Notes under the pieces: generated by a model
Databases searched by the model: none
What the model was told of the DNA's origin: nothing
What the model saw: only the letters and a program-made list of their open reading frames with translations
Made by a program: the position numbers and the translations under genes
Shown here: piece after piece, positions 38,374 through 48,245 of the stretch
Layout: each line of letters opens with the position of its first letter
Position numbering within the stretch: the stretch's first letter is position 1
From: Gemmatimonadota bacterium
GTDB taxonomy: Bacteria; Gemmatimonadota; Gemmatimonadetes; Longimicrobiales; Gaopeijiaceae
NCBI GenBank assembly: GCA_027623325.1
Contig: JAQBXY010000017.1
Coordinates: forward strand, 1 to 64,000
Direction of reading: 5' to 3'
DNA length: 64,000 bases

Positions 38374-39615
38374 CTACACGCCGCGACCGGCGGCACGCCC
38401 GGTCGCCCAGGCCCAGAGAAAGTTGTGTCCGCCGATCGGACCGAAGGCGTCGAGAATCTCACCGCACAGGAACAGGCCTGATGCACGTCGCGACTCCATG
38501 GTTCGGGAATCGATCTCGGAGAGGGCTACCCCGCCCCCGGTGACCTCGGCCTTCTTGTACCCCTCGTCGCCGGTCCACGGTAGCCGATACTCGGTCAGGA
38601 CCTGTACGACCGCTCGGCGGTGTTCCTTTCGCAACTGCGACAGCGGAGTGGCTCCATCCACATCGATCTCCGCGAGCAGTCCGTCGACGAGCCGACGGGG
38701 AAGGTGTTCGGTGATCGAGGAGCGCACCGTGCCTTGAGGACTCTGTAGTATCTCGTGCCAGTCGTCGGGCGACGTGTCCGTCCAGGCAACGAGGAGCTCC
38801 TGGCGGGTGCCGGCGGGCCGGCCACGAATCGCGAGGTGAGATGCGTCGAGGACGGAGGGCCCGCTCCAGCCACGGTGGGTTATCAGGAAGCCGCCGGTCG
38901 TGAGAAACGGTGGTTTCGTTCCGGGTGCGAAAATCGTCACGGGCTTCGAGATGCCCGCCAGGTCCGCGTGTGGGTGTGGATCGGCCGTCAAAGGGGTGAG
39001 GGCAGGGTAGGTCGGGTTCAGTGTATGGCCGAGCGCCTCGACGATCTGGAGCCCTCGGCCGTCGCTCCCCGTCGCGGGCACGGAGAGGCCGCCCGTCGCC
39101 ACGATGACCGCTCTCGCCTGGAGCGGAAGCGCCCCCGCGATGTCGATCGTCCAGCGCGGGCTCTCTGGCCCATGATCCGGCGCGGGGCTGACGTCGGTTA
39201 CCTGAGCGCCGAACCAGATCTTGGCACCCGCGGCTCGAACCGCCGAGACGAGACCGTCTCGGACATCCCTCGCCTTTTGGCTGGCGGGAAAGAGTTTGCC
39301 CGACTCTTCCTCGAGGACGAGCGGGAGGGATAGCTCCTGCTCAAAGAACGCCCGCTGTTCCTCGAGGGGCCAAGAATGGAGGATGTTGCGCAGTGTGTTG
39401 GGCGAAGAGTCCGTGACGTACCGTTCGGGCTGAGCCACGGAGGGGAGGACATTGCAGCGCCCGCCACCGCTAATGAGGATTTTCCGACCCCCGTCCGCGG
39501 TGCTCTCCAGGAGGATCACCTCCGATCCCGCCCGAGCAGCGCACAGGGCCGCCATCAATCCGGCGGCTCCCGCGCCGATGACCGCCACGGGCAAAGACTC
39601 AGTGTCGGGCGTCAT
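38374..39615 (-). CDS. HI0933/YhiN-like FAD-dependent oxidoreductase
   Basis: VAVIGAGAAGLMAALCAARAGSEVILLEST; KILISGGGRCNVLP; GGHNFLWAWATGRAAG. Confidence 0.9.
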   Translation of the reverse strand: MTPDTESLPVAVIGAGAAGLMAALCAARAGSEVILLESTADGGRKILISGGGRCNVLPSVAQPERYVTDSSPNTLRNILHSWPLEEQRAFFEQELSLPLVLEEESGKLFPASQKARDVRDGLVSAVRAAGAKIWFGAQVTDVSPAPDHGPESPRWTIDIAGALPLQARAVIVATGGLSVPATGSDGRGLQIVEALGHTLNPTYPALTPLTADPHPHADLAGISKPVTIFAPGTKPPFLTTGGFLITHRGWSGPSVLDASHLAIRGRPAGTRQELLVAWTDTSPDDWHEILQSPQGTVRSSITEHLPRRLVDGLLAEIDVDGATPLSQLRKEHRRAVVQVLTEYRLPWTGDEGYKKAEVTGGGVALSEIDSRTMESRRASGLFLCGEILDAFGPIGGHNFLWAWATGRAAGRGV

Positions 39616-39692
39616 GAATCTGTGGCCTTCGACCTCTCGGATGGGCGGTTCCAGCGCTGGCGCGGTGCTCGGGGCCGTGCCAAGCTGCCGAC

Positions 39693-40529
39693 ATGACATC
39701 TTCGTTACAAGCGGCGCGAGCGAATTCGTATATCCTAGAGGTGTGCTGTGGCTCCGCGCATTTTGCGGCGACGGCCGCCGAGGCCGGGGCAGATCGACTC
39801 GAGCTGTGCGACAACCTGGTCGAAGGTGGTACTACACCGAGCGCCGGTTCGATTCAACTCGTCCTGGAGCGTGTCGCGGTCCCGCTCATGATCATGATTC
39901 GGCCTCGCGGCGGTGACTTCTTGTACTCGGAGATCGAGTTCGAGGTGATGCTACGCGACATCACCGTGGTCAAGGAACTCGGGGTCCACGGCGTCGTGTT
40001 CGGCGTCCTGACCGAGGACGGTCGGATCGATCGCGAACGCACGTCCCGACTCGTCGATGCCGCGCGCCCCATGGCCGTGACCTTTCATCGAGCGTTCGAC
40101 GTGTCGCGAGATCCCTGGGAGAGCCTCGATGTTCTGGTGGGCCTCGGAGTAGATCGAATCCTCACGTCAGCGCAGCGGGCCTCCGTGTTCGAGGATTTGC
40201 CGCTCCTGTCCCGACTCGTAGATATGGCCGGCGGCGGCCTCACGATCCTGCCAGGAGGAGGCATTCGCGCCGATAACGTCGGACAGGTACTGGCAGTGCC
40301 CGGCGTGCGAGAGGTCCACATTGGCGCCTCGCGGAGGGTGCCTAGCGGCATGGTGTATCGTGCCCCGGGAGTCTCCATGGGGGAGCCGTACCAACCCGAC
40401 GAGTACATGCGCGAAGAGGCCGATGCCGACCGAATCAAGAGTGTCTCTGCGGCCTTGGCTGCGCACGTGGGCGATCCCGACCGAGGCGATCCGCACCGAG
40501 GGGATCTCCAGCGAAGCCGTCGCCCATGA
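39693..40529 (+). CDS. cutC: CutC family protein
   Basis: LEVCCGSAHFAATAAEAGADRLELCDNLVEGGTTPSAG; IMIRPRGGDFLYSEIE; VTFHRAFDV. Confidence 0.93.
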   Translation: MTSSLQAARANSYILEVCCGSAHFAATAAEAGADRLELCDNLVEGGTTPSAGSIQLVLERVAVPLMIMIRPRGGDFLYSEIEFEVMLRDITVVKELGVHGVVFGVLTEDGRIDRERTSRLVDAARPMAVTFHRAFDVSRDPWESLDVLVGLGVDRILTSAQRASVFEDLPLLSRLVDMAGGGLTILPGGGIRADNVGQVLAVPGVREVHIGASRRVPSGMVYRAPGVSMGEPYQPDEYMREEADADRIKSVSAALAAHVGDPDRGDPHRGDLQRSRRP

Positions 40530-41236
40530 GGGGCCTCGAGGGCGATCAGGGCCGGAGGGCGTTTCTCAAACGGCTCGCGATACTCGGCGCGGGCGGATCA
40601 GCGATGTCGCTCGCCGCTTGTAGTGACCGAAACGAGGCAGAGCGGCTCGCAGCCGCACAACCGACGATCGCGCCGATGTCGCGGCCGCTCCTACTTCCGT
40701 GGTCCGCCGATGTGATCCGTATCGCTTCGGCCCCGGCGGAACTCCCCGGCGCGTACGTATCGATGGCGACCATGAAGGTGTTCGTCGACCGGGCGTTCCG
40801 CGATCGAGCGAGTTGGTTGCTCAATGCGCACATCTCCGTGAGCACCGCGCTCTGGCGGATCCCACTCCTGGGCGACCCGTTGAACCAGCCCGTCACTCCG
40901 GGCGACGAACTTCGCGAGTTCGAAGAGATCAGCATTCGGGAGTGGGACCCGAATGCTCCAACCGCGCTCCACGACATACGCATTCGGCGAGGGGCGCGCG
41001 CCACCCGCGGGGTCCATTTCGCTTGTGTGCCTCGAAGCACGTCGGGGACCGACGTCGAGAACGGCGCCTGGTATTCCGCGGGGCCCTGGACCATGGATGT
41101 GTGCGACGGGCGGCCGGGTGACTCCACGCGTGAAGATTTCCGACTGGTCGGCGCGGGCCTTCGGTATAGAACGCGCGAATGTGACGACGGAGGCGAGCGG
41201 GTTCAGTACGTCACGTGGGCGTGTAATCCCACCTGA
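40526..41236 (+). CDS. Tat-signal hypothetical lipoprotein
   Basis: GRRAFLKRLAILGAGGSAMSLAAC; 4-bp overlap with cutC. Confidence 0.6.
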   Translation: MRGLEGDQGRRAFLKRLAILGAGGSAMSLAACSDRNEAERLAAAQPTIAPMSRPLLLPWSADVIRIASAPAELPGAYVSMATMKVFVDRAFRDRASWLLNAHISVSTALWRIPLLGDPLNQPVTPGDELREFEEISIREWDPNAPTALHDIRIRRGARATRGVHFACVPRSTSGTDVENGAWYSAGPWTMDVCDGRPGDSTREDFRLVGAGLRYRTRECDDGGERVQYVTWACNPT

Positions 41237-41272
41237 TTGATGGCCATGACGCTGTCGCTACACCACTCCACC

Positions 41273-42082
41273 CTACCAACGCCGGATGCCTCGCCCGAGC
41301 TGCCGGCCCCAGCGACTTCGACTCTCCAAAGCGAGCAACTTTCCTAGGATCTGGGTGGCGTCGAGATGCGTCGACCCGAGCAACGCCTCCGCTTCCTCGA
41401 CGGACAACGGCGACTCGTCACCGACTACGGCGGATGATTCGTTCTCACCCTCGGCGGGCGGGTCCTCCGCGAACTCATCTTCAGCCGCATCCGGCACGTT
41501 TTGCGATCGGACCACGACGTCCGCCTGGACGGCTCCGTCCGCCATCTCTCTCCCACTGCGGCGCTGCGCTGCGGTAATCGAGTCGAGGAGGCGCAGTCCC
41601 ATGGCCAGATTCCACCGGGCGTCCTGATCACCGGGCTGAAGGCGCAGGGCGTTTCGGTTCGCTGCGACGGAGACTTCGGCATGGATCCGGATCGAGTCAC
41701 TCTCACTCGCCGCGAGGGCCCGGGTCAGCCGTGAAAAGCCCATGTTGTATTGCGCTCGCCCCCTCACTTCCGAAGCAGCGCTGCCCATGCCTTCGATCAA
41801 CTCCGGCTCAGCGGATGGGCTGTCCTGCCGCAGCAGCGACGTCCCCAGGTTGTAGCGGGTAGCCGGAGCCGCGTCATCGCGGGCCGCCCTCTTCTGGTAG
41901 ATGTCCGTAGCCTCTTCGACCCTACCCGCTCGAAAGAGGCGATTGGCTCGTGCGACGCCCTCGCGCTCATTCGTCCACGACAGTGCGAGCCCCGCCCCGG
42001 CCGCGACGACCAGGAGCGCACGGAGCCAGGGAAGCCGAGCCGCTCCGAGTCGGCCGCCGACCCGTTTCAAGTCGACCTTCAT
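41273..42082 (-). CDS. TPR-repeat protein (BatC-like)
   Basis: ANRLFRAGRVEEATDIYQKRAARDDAAPATRYNLGTSLL...; last gene of the bat-type operon. Confidence 0.75.
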   Translation of the reverse strand: MKVDLKRVGGRLGAARLPWLRALLVVAAGAGLALSWTNEREGVARANRLFRAGRVEEATDIYQKRAARDDAAPATRYNLGTSLLRQDSPSAEPELIEGMGSAASEVRGRAQYNMGFSRLTRALAASESDSIRIHAEVSVAANRNALRLQPGDQDARWNLAMGLRLLDSITAAQRRSGREMADGAVQADVVVRSQNVPDAAEDEFAEDPPAEGENESSAVVGDESPLSVEEAEALLGSTHLDATQILGKLLALESRSRWGRQLGRGIRRW

Positions 42083-43122
42083 GCCGCTTTCCCGAAGGGC
42101 AGGCGGACCAGCCGACGCCCGGAGTCGGACACGGCATCCCAAAGGAGGAGCGGCAAAACCAGCAGGGGTAACCAGGGAAGCGGCGCCTCGTCTTGGTCGT
42201 CCGCTTCGACCGTACCCGAGACGTCTCCGAGAGCTCGCACCAACGCCCGGACACCTCCGTCGTCCGAGATGTCATGGAATTCGCCGCCACCCGCGGACGC
42301 CATGGCTGCGAGGAGTGATGGGTCGTACCCGGCGACCACCTGCTCGCCCGCCGGATCCAGTAATGGCGCACCGTCGCTTCCCGGTGTGTAGAGTGGGGCA
42401 CCTCCGGCGGTGCCTACCCCGGCCGTCCAAAGCGTAGTGCCCAAGCTGACCAACGCCGAAACCGAGTCCATGACGACATCGGTCTGCCCGTGCGACTCTC
42501 CGTCCGTGACGAGCAGGACGATGCGCCGAACCTCCGGGCGCGGCCGAGCCTCGAGCGTTCGCTGTGCGTGGGTAATCGCCGAAGCCAGCGATGTCCCCTG
42601 ATCTCGCAGCGCCATCAACTCAGGAGCGAGCGACGGCGTGAAAAAGGTGACGACTGCCGGATCGTCCGTGAGCGGGATAAGCCGGTAGGGCCAGTCCGCG
42701 AACAGAGAGACCGCGATACGATCGGCGGGCAGCGCCTCGGTGAGTCGATCGAGCAACTCCTTGGCTCTGCCGAGCCGTCCACCGGCGACGTCGTTGGCCG
42801 ACATGGAGAGCGAGACGTCGATCGTCACCACCAGGTCTACCGGCGTTACCGGTTCCATCACCTGACCGGCTTCACGCTCCGGACCTGCCGCAGCGATCGT
42901 CAGGCCGCTCGCGGCGATGAGCAGGCAGGCGGCGCGGACCCACGGAAAGCGGTCGAGGGACCGACCCGTCAGACGCCGCGCAGCCTTCACGCCACCGTAC
43001 GCGTCCACGAGACGCCGGGTCCGGCGCCACTGGGCGACGATGGCCGTCAACATGAGCAGTACGGCGGCGGGGCCGAAGATGAGCAGGTCGGGGCGCGAAA
43101 ACGTCACGGAAGGACTCCCCAT
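42079..43122 (-). CDS. VWA domain protein (BatB-like)
   Basis: VDLVVTIDVSLSMSANDVAGGRLGRAKELLD MIDAS-like DxSxS. Confidence 0.85.
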   Translation of the reverse strand: MGSPSVTFSRPDLLIFGPAAVLLMLTAIVAQWRRTRRLVDAYGGVKAARRLTGRSLDRFPWVRAACLLIAASGLTIAAAGPEREAGQVMEPVTPVDLVVTIDVSLSMSANDVAGGRLGRAKELLDRLTEALPADRIAVSLFADWPYRLIPLTDDPAVVTFFTPSLAPELMALRDQGTSLASAITHAQRTLEARPRPEVRRIVLLVTDGESHGQTDVVMDSVSALVSLGTTLWTAGVGTAGGAPLYTPGSDGAPLLDPAGEQVVAGYDPSLLAAMASAGGGEFHDISDDGGVRALVRALGDVSGTVEADDQDEAPLPWLPLLVLPLLLWDAVSDSGRRLVRLPFGKAA

Positions 43123-44039
43123 CGCGAGCCACGCAGCAGGGTCGCGAGCGTCATCATCCCGAGCGCGGCGAGAAGGAAGATCCAGCCGAGAGGGATGGAC
43201 TCGACCCGTTGCACGATTTGCTCCGACGGCCGGACGAGGCGGTCGATCTCCGCGTAGATCGCCTCCAACGAAGCGACATCGGTCGCCTTGAAGTACCGTC
43301 CCCCCGTAATCCGAGCGGCTTGCGTCAGCACCGTCTGCATCGACTCGGAGTCTCTGCCTTCCTCACGACCGATCGCCACGGGAAAGACCCTGACGCCCAC
43401 CGCCGCCGCGGCCCGAGCGGCGAGCGCGGGGATCACGCCGGCTTTGTTGTGCGCTCCGTCGGTCACCAGAATCAGAACCTTCGAAGCGTGCGGAGAATCT
43501 TTCAGGAGCCCCGCCCCAGCAGCGATCGCGCCGGCGATATCCGTGCCGTCGATGAGCAATCCGACCTGAAGGGCCTCCACCGCCTCACGGACGACATAGC
43601 CGTCGTGCGTGAGGGGGAGCCGGGTGAGCGCCTCTCCGGCAAACGACACGAGTCCGATATCGTCGGAGCGGTTGTCGATGAAGGTGAGCACGGTGGCTTT
43701 GGCAACGTCCAGTCGACTCTGTCGCGCGGCCATGTCTTCGGCCCACATGGACGTCGAGAGGTCCATCGCGATCGCGATCCCGACCCCTTCAACCACGGGC
43801 TCCTCGAACGTACGCAGGAGACGAGGCCCGGCCAGGGCGACGAGGAGAAGTGCGATCGAGGCCATCCGCAGCGCCAAAGGGACTGATTCGAGCAGAGAGG
43901 CGCGGAATCTCTGTGAAGTCGGCGCCACCGCTCGAGCCGCGATGAGCCCCTCGTCTGCCCTCGGCATCAGCCACCAAGCCAAGGGGGGCAGGAGTAGTGC
44001 CACGAACAGCCAAGCCGGAGTCGTGAGCCCGATGTTCAT
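43104..44039 (-). CDS. VWA domain protein (BatA-like)
   Basis: GVGIAIAMDLSTSMWAEDM...RLDVAKATVLTFIDNRSDDIGLVSFAGEA...VLILVTDGAHNKAG. Confidence 0.88.
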   Translation of the reverse strand: MNIGLTTPAWLFVALLLPPLAWWLMPRADEGLIAARAVAPTSQRFRASLLESVPLALRMASIALLLVALAGPRLLRTFEEPVVEGVGIAIAMDLSTSMWAEDMAARQSRLDVAKATVLTFIDNRSDDIGLVSFAGEALTRLPLTHDGYVVREAVEALQVGLLIDGTDIAGAIAAGAGLLKDSPHASKVLILVTDGAHNKAGVIPALAARAAAAVGVRVFPVAIGREEGRDSESMQTVLTQAARITGGRYFKATDVASLEAIYAEIDRLVRPSEQIVQRVESIPLGWIFLLAALGMMTLATLLRGSRWGVLP

Positions 44040-45049
44040 GAGCCTGGGCCCTCAGCTCCAGCGACCCAGTCGCGCAATACACGCCAGTGAGACTCCGCGA
44101 CCTCTGAGGGCGGACGCCGCCGCCCGAACTTCACCGCTTCGGCTGCGCCCATCTCCGCTTCCAACAGGGCTTCCGACTGTTTGTCACGATGGGCACTCAA
44201 CGCGCGCATCAGTTCGGTACTCGTGAGCGCCGATCCCCAGGCTTCGTCCAGGGACTCCACGTACCGACGGAGGATGTCGCTCGTCTCGTGATAGAACTCG
44301 TCCACTCGACCGTCGCTATGGAGCCCTCGTGCCAGGAGCCGATCGAATAGGTCGAGCGCTTGTTCACGAGGGGGGACCGGTGCGCGCGCTTCCGAACGGG
44401 TGCGCCCCTGATAGGCCAGCAGATCTCTCGCACTGACTGTCAGTACGCCGCCGAGGAGCAGGGTGGATGCCACGATCCAGAAGATGGACGGCCCGTGCCA
44501 ATCGCCTCCCCATACATCTGCGGCCGGACGCGGTACGATACCCTGGGTGATGTCTTCCATGAGGAGCACGGAGGCCACGAAGAGACGTTGTTCCGGCACG
44601 GCGACTCGGAGCAGACCCCCTGTCGTTGCATCAGCCTCTCCCACGGCGTACACGGGGATCACCGCAGGCGCGTCGAGCGGCCCCCCGGAACCGACAAGGA
44701 TCTCGAATCGCGGAACCGTCACGACGCCCACGTCGAGCGCGATCAGAGGGTACGTCACCTCCAAGGACCTGACGCCGTCGGAGACCCGTTCGGCCCACAC
44801 GACGCGACCTGCTGGCGCGAGCGCGTCTGTGGAATCCAGCGAGTCGGGGAGAAAGAGTGTTTGACCCGACGGAAGGAGCACCGTGATCTGCAGATCGAAG
44901 GCGTCCCCGATCGCGATGGTGTCGGCCGAAAGTGTGGCGGTCACGGACGGACTCTGTGCCGCGGGCGACCCCCCGGCTGTCTGAGCCGCGGCGTGAGTGG
45001 GCGTGAGGAGCGCGAGGCCCAACAACCCTGCCTCCGCGATGCCTCTCAA
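44036..45049 (-). CDS. BatD-like membrane protein
   Basis: Signal peptide; SVTATLSADTIAIGDAFDLQITV; one TM helix; operon position. Confidence 0.65.
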   Translation of the reverse strand: MRGIAEAGLLGLALLTPTHAAAQTAGGSPAAQSPSVTATLSADTIAIGDAFDLQITVLLPSGQTLFLPDSLDSTDALAPAGRVVWAERVSDGVRSLEVTYPLIALDVGVVTVPRFEILVGSGGPLDAPAVIPVYAVGEADATTGGLLRVAVPEQRLFVASVLLMEDITQGIVPRPAADVWGGDWHGPSIFWIVASTLLLGGVLTVSARDLLAYQGRTRSEARAPVPPREQALDLFDRLLARGLHSDGRVDEFYHETSDILRRYVESLDEAWGSALTSTELMRALSAHRDKQSEALLEAEMGAAEAVKFGRRRPPSEVAESHWRVLRDWVAGAEGPGS

Positions 45050-45957
45050 CGGAGAACCCTGGCGCGTCGACGGAAGAAGCCGATGAGCGGGGGCAGATAT
45101 TCTTCCGTCGTCGTGATCTCGACGACGTCGAGGCGAAGGTCGCGGAAGGTGTCGTCTATGGCCTTCCGCCCGGCAGCCTCCTGAGCCTGGAATCGCTCAC
45201 GGACCTTTCGGTCGCTCGTGTTCACGACGCGGCGTTGACCACTCTCGGGATCGGTCATCGCGAGCATGCCGACGTTCGGGAGTGTAGCTGCCGCGGGGTC
45301 GCTGAGTCTGATCGGCACGAGGTCGTGGTCCCACGCCAACTTGCGGGCCGCGTGCGTGAACCCGGGGTCCGTTGACTCACTCGTGAGGAAATCGCTGATC
45401 AGGAACACCGTCGACCGCTGTCGCAGCACTTTCTCCGCGTAGCCGAGACCCTTCGAGAGCGCCGTCCCCCGCCCGGCCGGGCTAAAGGCGAGCAGCTGCA
45501 GGACGAGCCGAAGGGCGTGGCGACGTCCGGTGTCGGGAGGGATGAAGTGCTCGACCCGGTCGGTCACGAGAAGAAGTCCGACCCGGTCGTTGTTCGTGGT
45601 GGCGGCCAGAGCGAGAATCGCCGCGATCTCTGCTGCTATGAGTGCGTTGTGCTTGGTGCCGGTCCCGAAGGCCTTGGACCCCGACAGGTCGACCATGACC
45701 AGGGCGCTCAACTGCCGCTCTTCGACGAACTCCTTGATGAACGGACGTCCCCGTCGCGCGGTGACGTTCCAGTCGATGGCGCGCACGTCGTCGCCGGGCT
45801 GATACTCGCGTACGTCGGAGAATTCGAGACCCCAGCCCTTGAAGACCGAGTGGTACTCTCCACTGAACAGGGACTCGACCAACCCGCGGGTCGACAACTC
45901 GATCCGTCTGAGTTGAGCCGTGACCTCGGGGGTGAAGACGTGGTGGGGCCCGGACAT
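45046..45957 (-). CDS. DUF58 domain protein
   Basis: GEYHSVFKGWGLEFSDVREYQPGDDVRAIDWNVTARRGRPFIKEFVEERQ. Confidence 0.93.
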   Translation of the reverse strand: MSGPHHVFTPEVTAQLRRIELSTRGLVESLFSGEYHSVFKGWGLEFSDVREYQPGDDVRAIDWNVTARRGRPFIKEFVEERQLSALVMVDLSGSKAFGTGTKHNALIAAEIAAILALAATTNNDRVGLLLVTDRVEHFIPPDTGRRHALRLVLQLLAFSPAGRGTALSKGLGYAEKVLRQRSTVFLISDFLTSESTDPGFTHAARKLAWDHDLVPIRLSDPAAATLPNVGMLAMTDPESGQRRVVNTSDRKVRERFQAQEAAGRKAIDDTFRDLRLDVVEITTTEEYLPPLIGFFRRRARVLR

Positions 45958-46928
45958 CAGGGCGCTGGCACCGCCTCGAGCACACGCTGGACGATCTGGC
46001 CGGAGTCGATGCCACGAGCGTCGGCTTCGTACGTGGTTCGGAGCCGATGGCACATGACCTTGGGCGCCATCGCCTTCACGTCGTCCGGCATCACGAAGTC
46101 GCGCCCAAGAAGAAACGCGCGCGCTCGGGCGGTCCGAGTCAGGAAGATCGACGCGCGCGGGGAAGCTCCGAACTCGAGGAGGCCCTCGAGATCCGCAAGC
46201 CCATAGTCCGCAGGTTCTCGAGTCGCGAAAATCAGCTCCACGATGTAGTCGAGGACATCGTCCTCTAAGTGAACCGACTCGACTTCGAGGCGCGCGCCCG
46301 CGATCTGGTCGACCGACATCACCGGCTCGACGGGGACGCGATCACCGTGTGCCACGCGTCGAACGATCGTCTTCTCCTCACTCCGTGTCGGATAACCGAT
46401 CTCGAGTTTCATGGCGAAACGATCGAGCTGTGCTTCAGCGAGCGGATAGGTGCCGTGGAGTTCGACAGGGTTCTGTGTGGCCAGCACCATGAACGGCTGA
46501 TCGAGGGTGTGCGTGTCACCTGCGATCGTTACCTGACGCTCCTCCATCGCCTCGAGGAGTGCCGCCTGAACTTTCGGCGGAGCGCGATTGATTTCGTCGG
46601 CGAGGACGATGTTCGAGAAGATCGGACCCTTCTGGACTCGGAACTGGCCGGTGGACTGGTCGAAGACCGGCGTCCCGACGATGTCCGTTGGCAAGAGATC
46701 CGGAGTGAACTGGATGCGCCGAAAGTCCGTATGCAGCGCTTCGGCCAGGGTGCGGACCATGAGCGTCTTGGCGAGTCCTGGTAGACCCTCCAGCAGAATG
46801 TGCCCTCCCGTCAGAAGGGCGACGAGTAGGCCCTCGACGGCCTCCTCCTGCCCCACGACCCGTTCGTGCACAGCCCCCGCCACCGACGCAAGAAGCTCCG
46901 ACCCCGCACCCACAGTTGCCTGTTCCAA
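45957..46928 (-). CDS. MoxR family AAA ATPase
   Basis: GHILLEGLPGLAKTLMVRTLAEALHTDFRRIQFTPDLLPTDIVGT; ATQNPVELHGTYPLAEAQLDRFAMKLEIGYP. Confidence 0.95.
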   Translation of the reverse strand: MEQATVGAGSELLASVAGAVHERVVGQEEAVEGLLVALLTGGHILLEGLPGLAKTLMVRTLAEALHTDFRRIQFTPDLLPTDIVGTPVFDQSTGQFRVQKGPIFSNIVLADEINRAPPKVQAALLEAMEERQVTIAGDTHTLDQPFMVLATQNPVELHGTYPLAEAQLDRFAMKLEIGYPTRSEEKTIVRRVAHGDRVPVEPVMSVDQIAGARLEVESVHLEDDVLDYIVELIFATREPADYGLADLEGLLEFGASPRASIFLTRTARARAFLLGRDFVMPDDVKAMAPKVMCHRLRTTYEADARGIDSGQIVQRVLEAVPAP

Positions 46929-46936
46929 GCGAACTC

Positions 46937-48079
46937 CTATCGCTGGCGGGCGTGCCAGGCGGCCAGTACTTCCGCCTCACGCTCCGCTGAAATGCCAGCG
47001 CTCAACGCAGCCTGGCGCTCGAGCGGACGTGAATAATGGAAGTCGAGCGTGTCTCGGGCGGTCACCGCCAGAGGTCGGAAGGTCAGGCCGGATTCGACCT
47101 CCGGTGTGAGATCGAAGCGCGCGAATCCTTCGTTCCCGGGGGTTGGCGGGCGCCACACGGGCATGTGTGAGTAGGGCCGGACGCCGACCTCGGAGAGGAA
47201 GTCTCCGTTCACCCAGGTGAAGGTGGTCTCGGCGGTAGTTACGGCGCGGATGCCGTACAGAAGCTCGGAAATGGGGCGGGGGGTGTGGGGACCGACGCCG
47301 TTGAACTTCCCCATGGTCCCATCCTCGCCGAGACGGATCATCCATTCGGTGAGGTCCCTGACGTCGATGATCTGAATCGGATCGGACGGATCACCCGGAG
47401 CCAGAACTTCGCCGCCCCGGTCGATGCGCACGGGCCAATAGGTGAAACGGTCCGTGTCGTCCTCTGGGCCGATGATCAAGCCGGGCCGGACAATGGTCGT
47501 ACGGCCGGGCATGATCCGCATGGCGATCCTCTCGGACTCGGCCTTGGCGAGACCGTACGGGAGGTTGTCACCCGGGGTGAGCCCGGCCGTTTCATACGTC
47601 CAGGTCGGAGCGTCCGCGGTCATGGGCACGGTGCTCAAGTCCGCGTAGGCGGAACGCGATGAGACGTACAGGAACTGAGCGACGGAATCCTTCAGGAAGT
47701 TTGCCGCGATCTCGACCCAGTCCGGATTCGAGCGCGAATTGTCGATGACCAGGTCCCACCGGCGCCCTCGCAGTGATTCCAAGTCCCCGTTTCGATCGCC
47801 GATCAGCGTCTCGACGTTCGGGAACATCTCCCTCCCGGATCCCCGGTTGAACAGCGTCACATTGTGACCCCGCGCAAGCGCGTAGTTCACTTGGAACGGT
47901 CCGATGAAACCGGTGCCGCCGAGAATCAGAACGTCGATCTTCCGGGGAGCTACTTGAGATCGGCCTGCGAGCGCTCCAGGCCGAAACGCAGCGCTGACCT
48001 GATCGGGAGTGAGGCCGAGTCCCAGCGCGCCGCTCGCGGCGGCCGAGAGCTTCAAGAAGTCTTTGCGAGTGGTACTCAT
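46937..48079 (-). CDS. NAD-dependent epimerase/dehydratase family protein with twin-arginine-like leader
   Basis: MSTTRKDFLKLSAAASGALGLG leader; KIDVLILGGTGFIGPFQVNYALARGHNVTLFNRG. Confidence 0.82.
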   Translation of the reverse strand: MSTTRKDFLKLSAAASGALGLGLTPDQVSAAFRPGALAGRSQVAPRKIDVLILGGTGFIGPFQVNYALARGHNVTLFNRGSGREMFPNVETLIGDRNGDLESLRGRRWDLVIDNSRSNPDWVEIAANFLKDSVAQFLYVSSRSAYADLSTVPMTADAPTWTYETAGLTPGDNLPYGLAKAESERIAMRIMPGRTTIVRPGLIIGPEDDTDRFTYWPVRIDRGGEVLAPGDPSDPIQIIDVRDLTEWMIRLGEDGTMGKFNGVGPHTPRPISELLYGIRAVTTAETTFTWVNGDFLSEVGVRPYSHMPVWRPPTPGNEGFARFDLTPEVESGLTFRPLAVTARDTLDFHYSRPLERQAALSAGISAEREAEVLAAWHARQR

Positions 48080-48245
48080 GATCCGTTGCCCCGAGTATGC
48101 GTTGCTCCAGCGGTAGGTCGGAGGCCGAATCTGCCGCGTGATGGGCAGTCCCGCAAAGGGGTCCCGTCGGCCGGCGATGATTGCCGATTGATTGGGCTCG
48201 ACCGATGTTGCGCCAGTCTGCACCACCTATCCGAGGGGTATTTCA

